Notes: a model not told the origin generated them from the sequence alone. 64,000 nucleotides of DNA from Gallionellales bacterium GWA2_60_18 (GCA_001801105.1 MGWS01000032.1:30109-94108); one strand, 5' to 3'; numbered from the stretch's first letter, positions 52,607-63,028 are shown. Made by a program: numbers and translations.

Positions 52607-53329
52607 CTACAGCCTGAAATGCTCGCCCAGATATACTTTCCTCACGCCCTCATTATAGATGATTTCGTCCGGCTTGCCTTCCGCCATGACCGCGCCGGCA
52701 TTGATGATGTAGGCGCGGTCGCAGATGCCCAGCGTCTCGCGCACGTTGTGGTCGGTGATCAGCACACCGATGCCGCGCTCCTTGAGGAAGCGGATGATCT
52801 TCTGGATGTCCAGCACCGCGATCGGGTCCACGCCGGCGAACGGCTCGTCGAGCAGGATGAACTGCGGGGCGGTCGCCAGCGCGCGCGCGATCTCCACGCG
52901 CCGCCGTTCGCCGCCGGACAGGCTGATGGCCGGATTGTCGCGGATGTGCGTGATGTGCAGGTCTTCCAGCAGTTCTTCCAGGCGGTTCTGCCGCTCGTCG
53001 TCGGAGAGCGCCTGCAATTCCAGCACCGCCAGGATGTTCTGCGCCACGGTCATGCGGCGGAAGATTGAGGCTTCCTGCGGCAGGTAGCCAAGACCGAGGC
53101 GCGCGCGGCGGTGGATCGGCAGGTGGGTGACATTGTCGTCGTCGATGAATATCTCGCCGCCATCGGCGGCGACCAGACCCACGATCATGTAGAACGAAGT
53201 GGTTTTGCCGGCGCCGTTGGGCCCGAGCAGGCCGACCACCTCGCCGCTCTTCACCGACAGCGAGGCGTCGTGCACCACGATGCGCGAACCGTATTTCTTC
53301 ATCAGGCCGACCGCGCGCAGTTCGCTCAT
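52607..53329 (-). CDS. lptB: LPS export ABC transporter ATP-binding protein
   Basis: ATPase of the LptB2FG lipopolysaccharide extractor, 240 residues. Walker [10 protein letters not shown], signature [15 protein letters not shown] and Walker [14 protein letters not shown] are intact. The start overlaps the lptA stop by 4 bp. Part of the conserved kdsD-kdsC-lptC-lptA-lptB-rpoN run. Confidence 0.97.
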   Translation of the reverse strand: MSELRAVGLMKKYGSRIVVHDASLSVKSGEVVGLLGPNGAGKTTSFYMIVGLVAADGGEIFIDDDNVTHLPIHRRARLGLGYLPQEASIFRRMTVAQNILAVLELQALSDDERQNRLEELLEDLHITHIRDNPAISLSGGERRRVEIARALATAPQFILLDEPFAGVDPIAVLDIQKIIRFLKERGIGVLITDHNVRETLGICDRAYIINAGAVMAEGKPDEIIYNEGVRKVYLGEHFRL

Positions 53330-53916
53330 TCTTCCTCCGGTTGCGTGATGGTGTCGCTGGGCTGGATCGGCAGAGCCTCCGGTTGAGCTGCCGTACCCGG
53401 TTTCGGCTTGGGTTGCAGCACGGCGCGCACCCGCTTGGGCAATGCATTACCGGAGTCTGCCGGGCCGCTGTTCACCTGAAATATCTCGGTCTTGGCGCTG
53501 TAGGTGATGTGTTCGCCGCGCACCTCGTCGAGTTCGCGCTTGACGCGGGCGCGCACATGGAAATCCACCGTCTCGGCGCGCGTGTCGTAGTCGATGCGCT
53601 CGCCATAGCCTTCGATGTACTCGTCCAGCCCTTCGCGCTTTTGCCGGAAGCTGGCAAGGTTGCCGTAGGCGGTGCCGTGCTTGAAGCCTTCCTTGTCCTG
53701 CGTGACCACGATCCTGTCGCCGCGGATGATCATGGTACCCTGCACCAGTTGCACGTTGCCGGTGAAGGTGCTGACCTGTTGCGCGTCGTCTATCAGCACC
53801 TGGTCGGCTTCCAGGTTCACCGGCTTGTCGCGGTCGGCACGCTCGGCGAAACTGGCCGGCGCCCAGAGCAGTAACAGCAGCGCTGCCAGTAAGCTATTTG
53901 TTTTTTGCGGGTACAT
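53326..53916 (-). CDS. lptA: LPS transport periplasmic protein LptA
   Basis: Periplasmic bridge protein carrying LPS between LptC and LptD. 196 residues with a signal peptide ([18 protein letters not shown]) and the OstA-type beta-jellyroll ([33 protein letters not shown]). The C-terminal tail is Pro-rich. It overlaps lptC by 23 bp and lptB by 4 bp. Confidence 0.95.
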   Translation of the reverse strand: MYPQKTNSLLAALLLLLWAPASFAERADRDKPVNLEADQVLIDDAQQVSTFTGNVQLVQGTMIIRGDRIVVTQDKEGFKHGTAYGNLASFRQKREGLDEYIEGYGERIDYDTRAETVDFHVRARVKRELDEVRGEHITYSAKTEIFQVNSGPADSGNALPKRVRAVLQPKPKPGTAAQPEALPIQPSDTITQPEEE

Positions 53917-54478
53917 GTTCGCTTCTGACCTGCGCGAGTAATTTCAGGGTGCGTGCCTTGTTGTCCATTTCCAGGCCTACCGCATGCACGGTGTTGCGTG
54001 CGTCCACGATGGTGACGGGATGGTCGGTTTCCGCCCAGTCACGGTCCGGGATGACGTGCAGATACCCGGTTTGCAGCGTGAGCTCGCTTTGTTTTGCGTT
54101 GGCTTCGCGCAGCACCTCGACGTCGTCGTGCAGGAAGATCTCGTCGCCCTTGCTGGAAACGATGCCACGTTTGGCGACGGTGTGTATCGTCGGACGGTCG
54201 GGCGACAGCGTGGCAAGGCGCGGGGTCTCCAGTGCGGTACTGTCATCATCCGGATAGTGCGACATTTTTTTTGCGGTCATGACGAAGCGCGGACTTCCCT
54301 GTTCGTTCAGTTTGACCGCAGAGAAGTTCTCCATGATGGCGTCGGGATCGTGGCGCTTGCTGCTGTCCGGTTTTTCGGGTTCCGGACGCACCTGCTGGTT
54401 CAGCCAATAGGTGGCGCCCAGCAGGCCGAGCAACGGCAGCAGCGGCAACCAGTAACGCGCGCGTGAGGAAAGCGTCAT
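53894..54478 (-). CDS. lptC: LPS export protein LptC
   Basis: Bitopic inner-membrane protein that takes LPS from LptBFG and hands it to LptA. 194 residues; the N-terminal helix (WLPLLPLLGLLGATYWL) is followed by a periplasmic jellyroll, including VKLNEQGSPRFVMTAKKMSHYPDDD. It is coupled by 4 bp to kdsC upstream. Confidence 0.94.
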   Translation of the reverse strand: MTLSSRARYWLPLLPLLGLLGATYWLNQQVRPEPEKPDSSKRHDPDAIMENFSAVKLNEQGSPRFVMTAKKMSHYPDDDSTALETPRLATLSPDRPTIHTVAKRGIVSSKGDEIFLHDDVEVLREANAKQSELTLQTGYLHVIPDRDWAETDHPVTIVDARNTVHAVGLEMDNKARTLKLLAQVRSEHVPAKNK

Positions 54479-54993
54479 TTCAGGAAGGGAGCGAGTTGCG
54501 CGTCCAGCGTGCCCTGCGCGGCCATGATCAGTTCGCAGGCCTCGCGCACCGCACCGTGTCCGCCGCTGCGCTGCGTGACATAGGCGGAATGTTCGCGCAC
54601 CAGCTGCGGTGATTCCGGGACGGTTATCGCCAGCCCGACGTTACGCATCACGGGAAGGTCGACCACGTCGTCGCCCATGAATGCGGCAGCATCGCGCGGC
54701 AGCCTGAGCTTGTCGAGCAGCCCGATCATGGCCTCCAGCTTGTTCTCCACGCCCTGGTGGACGTGGCTGATGCCGAGGTTCTGCGCGCGCAGTTCGACGC
54801 AGCGCGAGGTGCGGCCGGTGATGATGGCGACCTCGACCCCGCTGGCGCGCAGCATCTTCAGGCCGTGCCCGTCCAGCGAATTGAAGCGCTTGAATTCCTC
54901 GCCGGAATCGGACAGGAACAGCCCTCCGTCGGTCATCACGCCATCGACATCGAAGGCCATCAGGCGGATCAGTTTTGCGCGGCTCGACAACAT
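54475..54993 (-). CDS. kdsC: 3-deoxy-D-manno-octulosonate 8-phosphate phosphatase
   Basis: HAD-family phosphatase giving free Kdo for LPS core synthesis. 172 residues with the nucleophile motif FDVDGVMTDG (about residues 14-23), the IITGRTS loop and FMGDDVVDLPVM. It is placed after kdsD with an 8-bp gap and before lptC with a 4-bp overlap. Confidence 0.96.
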   Translation of the reverse strand: MLSSRAKLIRLMAFDVDGVMTDGGLFLSDSGEEFKRFNSLDGHGLKMLRASGVEVAIITGRTSRCVELRAQNLGISHVHQGVENKLEAMIGLLDKLRLPRDAAAFMGDDVVDLPVMRNVGLAITVPESPQLVREHSAYVTQRSGGHGAVREACELIMAAQGTLDAQLAPFLK

Positions 54994-55001
54994 GCTATCT
55001 C

Positions 55002-55997
55002 CTAGATGACTTTTGCGTGCAACAGGTCGTGCATGTTCAGCGCACCGACCAGTTTGTGTCGTTCATCCACCACCAGCATCTGGCTGATGTTGTATTGTTC
55101 CATCACCTGTACCGCCTCGGCGGCCAGCGCGTCCGGGCCGATGCAGCGCGGATCGGCGGACATCACCTCGCGCACCGGCGTGGTGTTGATGTCCAGCTTC
55201 CTTTCCAGCGTGCGGCGCAGGTCGCCGTCGGTATAGATGCCCAGCACGCGCTGTCCCGCATCCACGATGGCGGTCATGCCCAGACCCTTTTTCGTGATCT
55301 GCAGGATCGCCTCGCCCAGCATCGCATCCTCGCCCACCATCGGCACGCGCTCGCCGTCGCGCATGATGTCGCGCACGTGGGTGAGCAGGCGCCGCCCCAG
55401 GCTGCCGCCCGGATGCGAGCGCGCAAAATCCTCTTCGCCGAAACCCTTGGCATCGAGCAAGGCCACCGCCAGCGCGTCGCCCAGCGCCAGCGCGGCGGTG
55501 GTGCTGGCCGTCGGCGCCAGCCCCATCGGGCAGGCTTCCTTGTCCACATGCGCATCGAGATGCACGTCCGCCGCCTGCGCCAGGCTGGAGGCGGGATTGC
55601 CGGTCATGCTGATGAGCTTGGCGCCCTGGCGCTTGATGACCGGCACGATGGTCAGCAGTTCCTGGCTTTCGCCGGAATACGACAGCGCGATGAAAACGTC
55701 TTCGCTGGTGATCATGCCGAGGTCGCCGTGGCTGGCCTCGCCCGGATGGACGAAATAGGCCGGCGTGCCGGTGCTGGACATGGTCGCGGCGATCTTGCGC
55801 GCGACATGCCCGGATTTGCCCATGCCGCTGACGATGACGCGGCCTTCGCAGCGCAGGATCAGGTTCAGCGCATCCAAGAAGCACCCGTCGAGCAGGGAGG
55901 CCAGTGCTTGCACGGCGGCAGCTTCGATGTTCAGCACTTCGCGCCCGAGTTCGAGCGCGCGCGGGCTGGCGGAGAGGGATTTGTTCATGCGCAGCAT
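55002..55997 (-). CDS. kdsD: D-arabinose 5-phosphate isomerase
   Basis: KpsF/GutQ family enzyme converting ribulose 5-phosphate to arabinose 5-phosphate for Kdo. 331 residues (328 if the ATG at 55988 is used). The SIS domain has GMGKSGHVARKIAATMSSTGTPA and ALSYSGES; the second half contains two CBS domains. First gene of the LPS-export/rpoN operon; a palindromic repeat lies just upstream. Confidence 0.94.
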   Translation of the reverse strand: MLRMNKSLSASPRALELGREVLNIEAAAVQALASLLDGCFLDALNLILRCEGRVIVSGMGKSGHVARKIAATMSSTGTPAYFVHPGEASHGDLGMITSEDVFIALSYSGESQELLTIVPVIKRQGAKLISMTGNPASSLAQAADVHLDAHVDKEACPMGLAPTASTTAALALGDALAVALLDAKGFGEEDFARSHPGGSLGRRLLTHVRDIMRDGERVPMVGEDAMLGEAILQITKKGLGMTAIVDAGQRVLGIYTDGDLRRTLERKLDINTTPVREVMSADPRCIGPDALAAEAVQVMEQYNISQMLVVDERHKLVGALNMHDLLHAKVI

Positions 55998-56014
55998 TAT
56001 AGCAAGGTAGATAC

Positions 56015-56081
56015 TAGTCGTTAGTCGTTAGTTGGCTTTGTCCGCTGCGCGGGTTTTGGTTTAACTAACGACTAGCGACTA
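56015..56081. repeat. 19-bp inverted repeat between kdsD and the Kef antiporter gene
   Basis: TAGTCGTTAGTCGTTAGTT (56015-56033) is complementary to 56063-56081 with one mismatch. The TAGTCGTTAG..CTAACGACTA core is AT-richer than its flanks. It fills most of the divergent gap. Confidence 0.85.
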
Positions 56082-56142
56082 AGATTTTGCAAACCGCGCA
56101 AGATGCGGCATTATCGGGGCAGATAAATACGGTTCAGCGCCA

Positions 56143-58113
56143 ATGGAAAGCTCGCTCACGCTCGTTCTCATCCTGCTTGCCACTGCCGTGATGGTGGTGG
56201 TGTTGTGCCGTATCCTGCAACTGCCGGTGATGCTGGGCTATCTTGCGGTCGGCATCCTGATCGGCCCGCATGCGCTGGCCTGGATACCGGATGCGCTGGA
56301 AACGCAGCATCTCGCCGAATTCGGCGTGGTGTTCCTGATGTTCAGCATCGGGCTGGAATTCAGTCTGGCACGGCTGCTGTCGATGAAACGCACGGTGTTC
56401 GGGCTGGGCGGCGCGCAGGTGTTCGCGAGCATGGCGCTGGTGATGGGGATGGCGGCGCTGCTCGGTCTGGATTGGCGCGCCGGACTCGCACTGGGCGGCG
56501 TACTGGTGATGTCCTCCACTGCCATCGTCAGCAAGATGCTGGTCGAGCGCGCCGAGTTGAACCTGCCCTACGGCCAGCAGATGATGGGCGTGCTGCTGTT
56601 CCAGGATCTGGCCGTGGTGCCCCTGCTGATCGTCATTCCCGCGCTCGCCACCAGTGCGGATCATCTTCCGGCGACGCTGGGGGCCGCCATGCTGAAAGCC
56701 TCGCTGGTGCTGGCGCTGCTGCTGGTGTTCGGGCAGCGCATCATGCGTCCCTGGTTCCACATCGTGGCGCGGCAGAAATCCTCCGAACTGTTCATGCTCA
56801 ACGTGTTGCTCATCACGCTGGGGCTGGCCTGGTTGACCGATCTGGCGGGCTTGTCGCTGGCGCTGGGCGCCTTCGTCGCGGGCATGCTGATCTCGGAAAC
56901 CGAATACCGCTATCAGGTGGAAGAGGACATCAAACCGTTCCGCGACGTGCTGCTCGGCCTGTTCTTCGTCACCATCGGCATGAAGCTCGATCTGGGCAGC
57001 GTCGTCTCTGAACTCGGCTGGATACTGCTGGTGCTGCTGGCCCTGATCCTGTTCAAGGCGCTGGTCGTGGCGCTGCTGGCGCGCGTGCTGGAGGGGGACT
57101 GGGGCGTGGCGTTGCGTAGCGGCATAGGCCTGGCGCAGGCCGGCGAATTCGGCTTCGTGCTGCTGACGCTGGCGGACGGCGCGCACCTGCTCAATGACCT
57201 GACCATGCAGATCACGCTGGCGGCCATGCTGCTGTCCATGCTGGCCGCGCCGTTCCTGATCCAGCACGGCGAGGCGATCGCGCGCCGCTTCTCGGCGGCG
57301 GAATGGACCAGCCGCGCCATGCAGATGCACCAGATCGCCGTTCACAGCATGGGCAGCAGCGGACACGTCATCGTCTGCGGCTATGGCCGCAGCGGACAGA
57401 AACTGGCCGGCTTCCTGGAGGACGAGAAGCTGCGCTTCATCGCGCTGGATCTGGATCCGCGCCGTGTGCATGAAGCGGCGGTCGCCAAGAAGAGGGTGGT
57501 GTACGGCGATGCTGCCAAGCGCGAAGTGCTGATGGCTGCCGGGCTGATGCGCGCCAAGGCGCTGGTGGTGACCTACAGCGACAAGCATTCCGCGCTGGCG
57601 ATCCTGCGCCATGTGCGGGAGATGCGCCCGGAACTGCCGGTGGTGGTGCGCACCACCGACGACACCCATGTCGAGGAATTGAAGGATGCCGGCGCAGCGG
57701 AAGTGGTCGCCGAGGTGACGGAAGGCAGCGTGATGCTCGCCTCGCAGGCGCTGCTGATGGCGGGCGTGCCGCTCAATCGCGTGGTCAGACGCGTGCAGGA
57801 AAACCGCGCGCGCCGCTATGCCGTGTTCAGCGGCTACCTGCGCGGGATACATGAGGACGTGGGCGAGGCGACCGAAAGTCTGCAACCGCGTTTCCTGAGC
57901 GTATTGCTGAAAAAGGACTCGGCGGCGGTCGGCAGGCGCTTGCGCGAAATGGAGCTCGATACGCTGAATGTCGAAGTGAACGCCGTGCGCCGTCGCGGTG
58001 TGCGCGGTGCGCAACCGAGCGAGGAGATGCTGCTGCAGGCCGGCGACGTGCTGGTGCTGCTGGGGTTGCAGGACGCGTTGCAGGAGGCGGAACAGAGATT
58101 GTACAAGGGGTAA
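56143..58113 (+). CDS. KefB/KefC-type monovalent cation:proton antiporter
   Basis: 656-residue CPA2-family exchanger. About 12 membrane helices fill residues 1-380 (MLGYLAVGILIGPHAL, GLAQAGEFGFVLL). A TrkA-N domain follows with the NAD motif VIVCGYGRSGQKLAGFL (about 407), and then a TrkA-C domain (about 565-650, QAGDVLVLLGLQDAL). The family exports K+ or Na+; glutathione gating cannot be judged. It is a single-gene unit with a bidirectional terminator at 58135. Confidence 0.9.
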   Translation: MESSLTLVLILLATAVMVVVLCRILQLPVMLGYLAVGILIGPHALAWIPDALETQHLAEFGVVFLMFSIGLEFSLARLLSMKRTVFGLGGAQVFASMALVMGMAALLGLDWRAGLALGGVLVMSSTAIVSKMLVERAELNLPYGQQMMGVLLFQDLAVVPLLIVIPALATSADHLPATLGAAMLKASLVLALLLVFGQRIMRPWFHIVARQKSSELFMLNVLLITLGLAWLTDLAGLSLALGAFVAGMLISETEYRYQVEEDIKPFRDVLLGLFFVTIGMKLDLGSVVSELGWILLVLLALILFKALVVALLARVLEGDWGVALRSGIGLAQAGEFGFVLLTLADGAHLLNDLTMQITLAAMLLSMLAAPFLIQHGEAIARRFSAAEWTSRAMQMHQIAVHSMGSSGHVIVCGYGRSGQKLAGFLEDEKLRFIALDLDPRRVHEAAVAKKRVVYGDAAKREVLMAAGLMRAKALVVTYSDKHSALAILRHVREMRPELPVVVRTTDDTHVEELKDAGAAEVVAEVTEGSVMLASQALLMAGVPLNRVVRRVQENRARRYAVFSGYLRGIHEDVGEATESLQPRFLSVLLKKDSAAVGRRLREMELDTLNVEVNAVRRRGVRGAQPSEEMLLQAGDVLVLLGLQDALQEAEQRLYKG

Positions 58114-58134
58114 TCGCCGCCGGCGTCGGCATCA

Positions 58135-58170
58135 AACAAAAAGGCAGTTTCGGCTGCCTTTTTGTTTTGG
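58135..58170. terminator. Rho-independent terminator after the antiporter gene
   Basis: Perfect 13-bp stem AACAAAAAGGCAG (58135-58147) with its complement (58154-58166), flanked by A-rich and T-rich tracts, so it can act in both directions. Confidence 0.9.
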
Positions 58171-58345
58171 TCGTTGAAGAAAAGCCGGGACCGGAATCGA
58201 GCCTTCCCGGTTTATTTCCGGCAAACCGGGCCATCGGTGACTTAGGTTACAGATACGCCGGGACAGAAAACCTAGAATCACCGTCGTCGCATGATTTTAT
58301 TACGCGATTTTTTCATCCCAACCAATCACTGACGGAGAGATCAAC

Positions 58346-58786
58346 ATGTCCCATTTAGCAAAAGTCGTTTCGCGCTTCGCCCTTGTCGGCCTGACGGTCC
58401 TGTCGCTGCCCAGCTTTGCCGACGGCATGCAAAAGAACCTGTATGACCGCCTTGGCGGCAAACCGGCCCTCAATGCAGTTGTCGGCGAGCTATGGTCGGT
58501 GGTCGCTGCTGACAGCCGCATCAATGGCCGTTTTGCCCACACCAAACCCGAGGTGTTCGGCGCTCAGCTGGTGGACTTCCTTTGCCAGGCCAGCGGCGGC
58601 CCTTGCCAATACACCGGCCATGACATGAAGTCTGCCCACACCGGCATGATGCTGACCGACGCCGAGTTCAATGCCCTGGCCGAGGACACCATCAAGGCGC
58701 TGGACAAGTTCAAGGTTCCGGCCCGGGAAAAAGATGAAGTCATCGGCATGCTGGGCAGCCTGAAGGGCGACGTGATCAATCACTGA
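58346..58786 (+). CDS. group 1 truncated haemoglobin with signal peptide
   Basis: 146-residue globin predicted to be exported: the signal (VVSRFALVGLTVLSLPSFA) is cleaved before about residue 26. The truncated-globin core begins YDRLGGKPAL, and the proximal haem His is His98 in KSAHTGM. Cys80 and Cys87 (FLCQASGGPC) could form a disulfide in the periplasm. Roles suggested for such globins are oxygen or NO handling. CGGAGAG precedes the ATG. It is a single-gene unit ended by a terminator at 58809. Confidence 0.9.
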   Translation: MSHLAKVVSRFALVGLTVLSLPSFADGMQKNLYDRLGGKPALNAVVGELWSVVAADSRINGRFAHTKPEVFGAQLVDFLCQASGGPCQYTGHDMKSAHTGMMLTDAEFNALAEDTIKALDKFKVPAREKDEVIGMLGSLKGDVINH

Positions 58787-58808
58787 GCGTTCATTGCTTG
58801 AAACGGAA

Positions 58809-58835
58809 AACGGCCGCGCATGCGGCCGTTTTTTT
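58809..58835 (+). terminator. Rho-independent terminator after the globin gene
   Basis: 9-bp GC stem AACGGCCGC (58809-58817) with GCGGCCGTT (58822-58830), 4-nt loop and seven or more T. Confidence 0.92.
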
Positions 58836-58922
58836 GGAGCGGCATTGGGGCGTCCGGATGCCGGAAGACAGGAACAGGGGGCGTGGTCCGCCGGACAGGT
58901 GAGTAACCGCCGCGCCATCGGC

Positions 58923-58928
58923 TATAAT
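58923..58928 (+). promoter_or_regulatory. consensus -10 element of the glmU-glmS operon
   Basis: Perfect TATAAT 27 bp upstream of the glmU ATG, giving a leader of about 20 nt. No good -35 hexamer is found at 16-18 bp distance. Confidence 0.5.
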
Positions 58929-58954
58929 CCGCCATCCTCAAATTCCGCACCGAC

Positions 58955-60319
58955 ATGAGTTCCCTGAATATCGTCATTCTCGCGGCCGGCAAGGGCACGC
59001 GCATGTACTCCGACAGGCCCAAGGTGCTGCACGCGCTGGCGGGCAAGCCGCTGGTGCGCCACGTGCTGGATTGCGCGCTGTCGTTGCAGCCGCAGCGGGT
59101 GTGCGTGGTGTATGGCCACGGCGGCGAAGCGGTGCCGCAGGCGCTGGCGCAATACGCCGCGACTTTCGTGATCCAGGAGCCGCAGCTCGGCACCGGTCAT
59201 GCGGTGCAACAGGCCATGCCGCATCTCGCCGACGATAGCCGCACGCTGGTGCTGTACGGCGACGTGCCGCTCACGCAGCACAGCACCCTGCACCAGATGC
59301 AGCAGGCGGGTGAAGGGCTGGTGCTGCTCACCGTCAACCTCGACAACCCCACCGGTTATGGCCGTATCGTGCGCGATGCCGAGGGCGATGTGCAGTGCAT
59401 CGTGGAACAGAAGGATGCGACGCCGGAACAGCGCGAGATACGCGAAGTGAACACCGGTATCATGCTGGCGCCGACGGGCAAATTGCGCGAATGGCTGAGC
59501 CGGTTGGGCAACGACAATGCGCAGGGCGAGTACTACCTCACCGACATCGTGGCGATGGCAGTGCGCGACGGTGTGGCGGTGCATACCGCGCAGCCCGCGC
59601 AACGCTGGGAAGTGGAAGGCATCAATAGCAAGGGGCAACTTGCCGCGCTGGAGCGCATCTGGCAGCAATTTGTGGCGAACGGACTCATGGCACAGGGCGT
59701 GACGCTGGCCGACCCGGCACGCCTCGATGTGCGCGGTCAGCTCACCTGCGGACGCGATGTCGAGATCGACGTCGGCTGCATTTTCGAGGGCGCGGTCAGC
59801 TTGGGCGACCGCGTGCAGGTGGGGGCTTATAGTGTCATCCGCAACGCGCGTATCGCGCAGGATACCCAGATATCGCCATACACCCATATCGACGATAGCG
59901 AAGTGGGCGCCGACTGCCGCATCGGACCCTATGCGCGCCTGCGCCCCGGCAGCAAACTGGCGGACGAGGCGCATGTCGGCAATTTCGTCGAGATCAAGAA
60001 CAGCGAGATCGGCCGGGGCAGCAAGGCCAACCACCTGAGCTACATCGGCGACAGCACGGTGGGCAGCCGCGTCAACATCGGCGCGGGCACCATCAGCTGC
60101 AACTACGACGGCGCGAACAAATACCGCACCATCATCGGGGACGATGCCTTCATCGGCTCGGACACGCAACTGGTCGCGCCGGTCACGGTGGGCAAGGGCG
60201 CGACCATCGGTGCGGGTTCGACCATCACCAAGGATGCGCCCGCCGGAGAACTCACGCTGTCGCGCAGCAAGCAGGTGACGGTCAGCGGCTGGCGGCGCCC
60301 GCAAAAGGAAAAAAAATAA
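58955..60319 (+). CDS. glmU: bifunctional GlcN-1-P acetyltransferase / GlcNAc-1-P uridyltransferase
   Basis: Makes UDP-GlcNAc for peptidoglycan and LPS. 454 residues: uridyltransferase domain ([19 protein letters not shown] at the start, [15 protein letters not shown]) and a C-terminal left-handed beta-helix with the acetyltransferase His region ([19 protein letters not shown]). One base separates its stop from the glmS ATG. Confidence 0.97.
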   Translation: MSSLNIVILAAGKGTRMYSDRPKVLHALAGKPLVRHVLDCALSLQPQRVCVVYGHGGEAVPQALAQYAATFVIQEPQLGTGHAVQQAMPHLADDSRTLVLYGDVPLTQHSTLHQMQQAGEGLVLLTVNLDNPTGYGRIVRDAEGDVQCIVEQKDATPEQREIREVNTGIMLAPTGKLREWLSRLGNDNAQGEYYLTDIVAMAVRDGVAVHTAQPAQRWEVEGINSKGQLAALERIWQQFVANGLMAQGVTLADPARLDVRGQLTCGRDVEIDVGCIFEGAVSLGDRVQVGAYSVIRNARIAQDTQISPYTHIDDSEVGADCRIGPYARLRPGSKLADEAHVGNFVEIKNSEIGRGSKANHLSYIGDSTVGSRVNIGAGTISCNYDGANKYRTIIGDDAFIGSDTQLVAPVTVGKGATIGAGSTITKDAPAGELTLSRSKQVTVSGWRRPQKEKK

Positions 60320-60320
60320 C

Positions 60321-62147
60321 ATGTGTGGAATCGTAGGCGCCGTCGCCCGGCGCAATGTGGCGCCGATACTGGTGGAAGGACTGCGCCGTCTGGAATACCG
60401 CGGTTACGACTCCGCCGGCCTGGTGGTGGTGCATGACGGCAAGCTAGAGCGCGTGCGCAGCACCGGGCGCGTCGCCGATCTGACCGGGAAGAGCGCGAAC
60501 ACCCACGGCGAACTTGGCATCGCCCACACCCGCTGGGCGACGCATGGTGTGCCCTCGGAGCGCAACGCCCATCCGCACATGAGCGGCGACCTCGTCGCCG
60601 TGGTGCACAACGGCATCATCGAGAACTACGAAGAGCTGCGCACGCGGCTGACCGCTGCGGGTTATGCGTTCACCTCGGACACCGACACCGAAGTCATCGC
60701 CCACCTGATCCACAGCCATTACGCGCGCGGCAACGATCTGCTGGCGGCAACGCAGGCCTCGCTTGCCGAGCTGGTGGGCGCTTACGCCATCGGCGTGGTC
60801 GCGGCGGACAACCCGCGCCAGCTGATCGCTGCACGCAAGGGCAGCCCGCTATTGCTGGGGGTGGGCGAGGGCGAGCATTTCGTCGGTTCCGACATGTCGG
60901 CGCTGCTGCAAGTGACGCGCAAGGTGGTGTATCTGGAAGAGGGCGACGTTGTCGAGGTGAACCTCGACGGCTACCGCATCTTCGACGCGCAGGGAAAGCT
61001 GGCAGAGCGCCCGGTGCAGCTCAGCGAACTGGATGAGGACAGCGTGGAGCTGGGCACCTACCGGCACTACATGCAGAAGGAGATCCACGAGCAGCCGCAG
61101 GCACTGGCGAATACGCTGGAATCGGTGTGCAACAGCCAGTCGCTGGTGCCGGGCATCTTCGGTGCTGAGGCGAACGACATCTTCCCGCAGGTCGAGAACA
61201 TCCTGATCCTCGCCTGCGGCACCAGCAACCATGCCGGGCAGGTGGCGCGCTACTGGCTGGAGGAGATTGCCGGCATCCCGTGCAACGTGGAGATCGCCAG
61301 CGAATACCGCTACCGCGTGAGCGTCGCCAACCCCAGGACACTGGTGGTCGCCATCTCGCAATCGGGCGAGACGGCGGACACGCTGGCTGCGCTCGGCCAT
61401 GCGAAACAGACCGGCCACGCTTACACGCTGGCGATCTGCAACGTGCCGGAAAGTGCCATCATCCGCCAGTCGCGGCTGCGCCTGCTGACGCGCGCCGGCC
61501 CCGAGATCGGCGTGGCTTCGACCAAGGCCTTCACCACCCAGCTGGCGGCCCTGTTCCTGCTGACACTGGTGCTGGCCAAGCTGCGCGGGCGGCTGGATGC
61601 AGAGCGCGAGCAACAGTTCCTGCATGAGCTGCGCCACCTGCCGGCTGCGGTGCAGAAGGTGCTGGCGCTGGAACCGCAGATCGCCGAACTGGCCACGCAC
61701 TTCGCCGATAAGCATCACGCGCTGTTCCTCGGGCGCGGCCTGCATTACCCGATCGCCGCCGAAGGTGCACTCAAACTCAAGGAGATATCCTACATCCACG
61801 CCGAGGCCTATCCGGCGGGCGAGCTGAAGCACGGTCCGCTGGCGCTGGTGGACAAGGATATGCCGGTGGTATCGGTCGCGCCCAACGACGCGCTGCTGGA
61901 GAAGCTCAAGTCCAACCTGCAGGAAGTGCGCGCGCGCGGCGGCGAGCTGTATGTGTTCGCCGATGCCGACACCCACATTCGCGCGGCGGAGGGCGTGCAC
62001 ATCCTGCAAATGCCCGAACACGCAGGGTATTTGAGCCCTATTCTGCACACTGTGCCGCTGCAGCTGCTGGCATATTACGTAGCACTGCAAAAGGGCACGG
62101 ATGTGGATAAACCCCGCAATCTTGCAAAATCAGTCACGGTTGAGTGA
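60321..62147 (+). CDS. glmS: glutamine--fructose-6-phosphate aminotransferase
   Basis: Makes glucosamine-6-phosphate from glutamine and fructose-6-phosphate, 608 residues. The N-terminal nucleophile Cys is exposed after Met removal (MCGIVGAV). The glutaminase part has HTRWATHG; two SIS domains ([29 protein letters not shown]) and the C-terminal [12 protein letters not shown] tail are intact. It follows glmU directly. The 1-bp gap leaves no room for a glmS ribozyme. Confidence 0.98.
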   Translation: MCGIVGAVARRNVAPILVEGLRRLEYRGYDSAGLVVVHDGKLERVRSTGRVADLTGKSANTHGELGIAHTRWATHGVPSERNAHPHMSGDLVAVVHNGIIENYEELRTRLTAAGYAFTSDTDTEVIAHLIHSHYARGNDLLAATQASLAELVGAYAIGVVAADNPRQLIAARKGSPLLLGVGEGEHFVGSDMSALLQVTRKVVYLEEGDVVEVNLDGYRIFDAQGKLAERPVQLSELDEDSVELGTYRHYMQKEIHEQPQALANTLESVCNSQSLVPGIFGAEANDIFPQVENILILACGTSNHAGQVARYWLEEIAGIPCNVEIASEYRYRVSVANPRTLVVAISQSGETADTLAALGHAKQTGHAYTLAICNVPESAIIRQSRLRLLTRAGPEIGVASTKAFTTQLAALFLLTLVLAKLRGRLDAEREQQFLHELRHLPAAVQKVLALEPQIAELATHFADKHHALFLGRGLHYPIAAEGALKLKEISYIHAEAYPAGELKHGPLALVDKDMPVVSVAPNDALLEKLKSNLQEVRARGGELYVFADADTHIRAAEGVHILQMPEHAGYLSPILHTVPLQLLAYYVALQKGTDVDKPRNLAKSVTVE

Positions 62148-62202
62148 GTGATTTGGCGTTGTTCCTGCCCGCTTTGCCAGCAATCCAGGAGAAACTTCAA
62201 GC

Positions 62203-62967
62203 ATGGCGGTCATCGCCGTATTCAATCAAAAAGGCGGCGTAGGCAAGACCACGACCTGTCTGAACGTCACTGCTGCGCTGGACATCGCGCAGCAGTCTCC
62301 TATCGCGCTGGACATGGACCCGCAGGGGCACCTGACCTTGGCCAGCGGCGCGAAGAAGACCACAGCCGATGTCAGCATGGCGGCGTTCTTCAACAACAAG
62401 ACCCCGCTGACCTGCCTGATGCAGGAGACCTCGCGCGGCTGGCCGATCATCCCGGCCTCGCTGGACCTGGCCAAGATCGACGCGCTGTTCGGCAGCGACC
62501 CCAAGGCCGCGACGCTGCTCAAGCACGGGCTGCGCGAAGAGCTGGCGCTGACCGGCGCGCCGATCATGATCGACTGCTGCCCGATGCTCGGTGTGCTGAC
62601 GCTGAACGCCATGCTCGCCACCGACCGCGTGCTGATCCCGGTCTCGGCGGATTTCCTGTCGTTGCAGGGCGTGCATCGCCTAGACAGCGCGCTCAACGCG
62701 CTGGAAAGCAAGCTCAACCGCAAGTTCGAACGGCGCATCGTGGTGACGCGTTTCGATGCGCGGCGCAAGATCGCGTACGAAATCTACGATAAGCTCAAGG
62801 AACGCTACGGCGAAAAATTATGCACGACGCGCATCGGCGAGACGGTCGCGCTCGCGGCCAGCCCGATGCACGGCAAGGATGTGTTCGAGTTCGCGCCGCA
62901 CAGCCCCGGCGCGGCAGACTACAAGGCGCTGACCAAGGAGTTGTGGGACAGCGGCTTCTTCTCCTAG
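62203..62967 (+). CDS. ParA family ATPase
   Basis: 254-residue deviant-Walker ATPase (KGGVGKTTTCLNVTAAL, residues 11-27; DMDPQGHLTLASG; IDCCPMLGVLTLNAM). AGGAGAAAC precedes the ATG. No parB gene or parS-like site is adjacent, so this is probably an orphan ParA that positions a cargo other than the chromosome, or has a regulatory role. Chromosomal ParA of betaproteobacteria normally sits with gidA/B and parB, which are absent here. Confidence 0.85.
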   Translation: MAVIAVFNQKGGVGKTTTCLNVTAALDIAQQSPIALDMDPQGHLTLASGAKKTTADVSMAAFFNNKTPLTCLMQETSRGWPIIPASLDLAKIDALFGSDPKAATLLKHGLREELALTGAPIMIDCCPMLGVLTLNAMLATDRVLIPVSADFLSLQGVHRLDSALNALESKLNRKFERRIVVTRFDARRKIAYEIYDKLKERYGEKLCTTRIGETVALAASPMHGKDVFEFAPHSPGAADYKALTKELWDSGFFS

Positions 62968-62988
62968 GGAATCCTTGCAGTCATGTAG

Positions 62989-63020
62989 GTTGGGTTAGCG
63001 GTTTTATCGCGTAACCCAAC
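62989..63020. repeat. palindromic repeat between the ParA gene and ubiB
   Basis: GTTGGGTTA (62989-62997) pairs with TAACCCAAC (63012-63020), with an inner GCG/CGC stem. It lies between convergent genes and may end transcription of both, though it lacks a T-run. Confidence 0.7.
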
Positions 63021-63028
63021 AAGACCAG

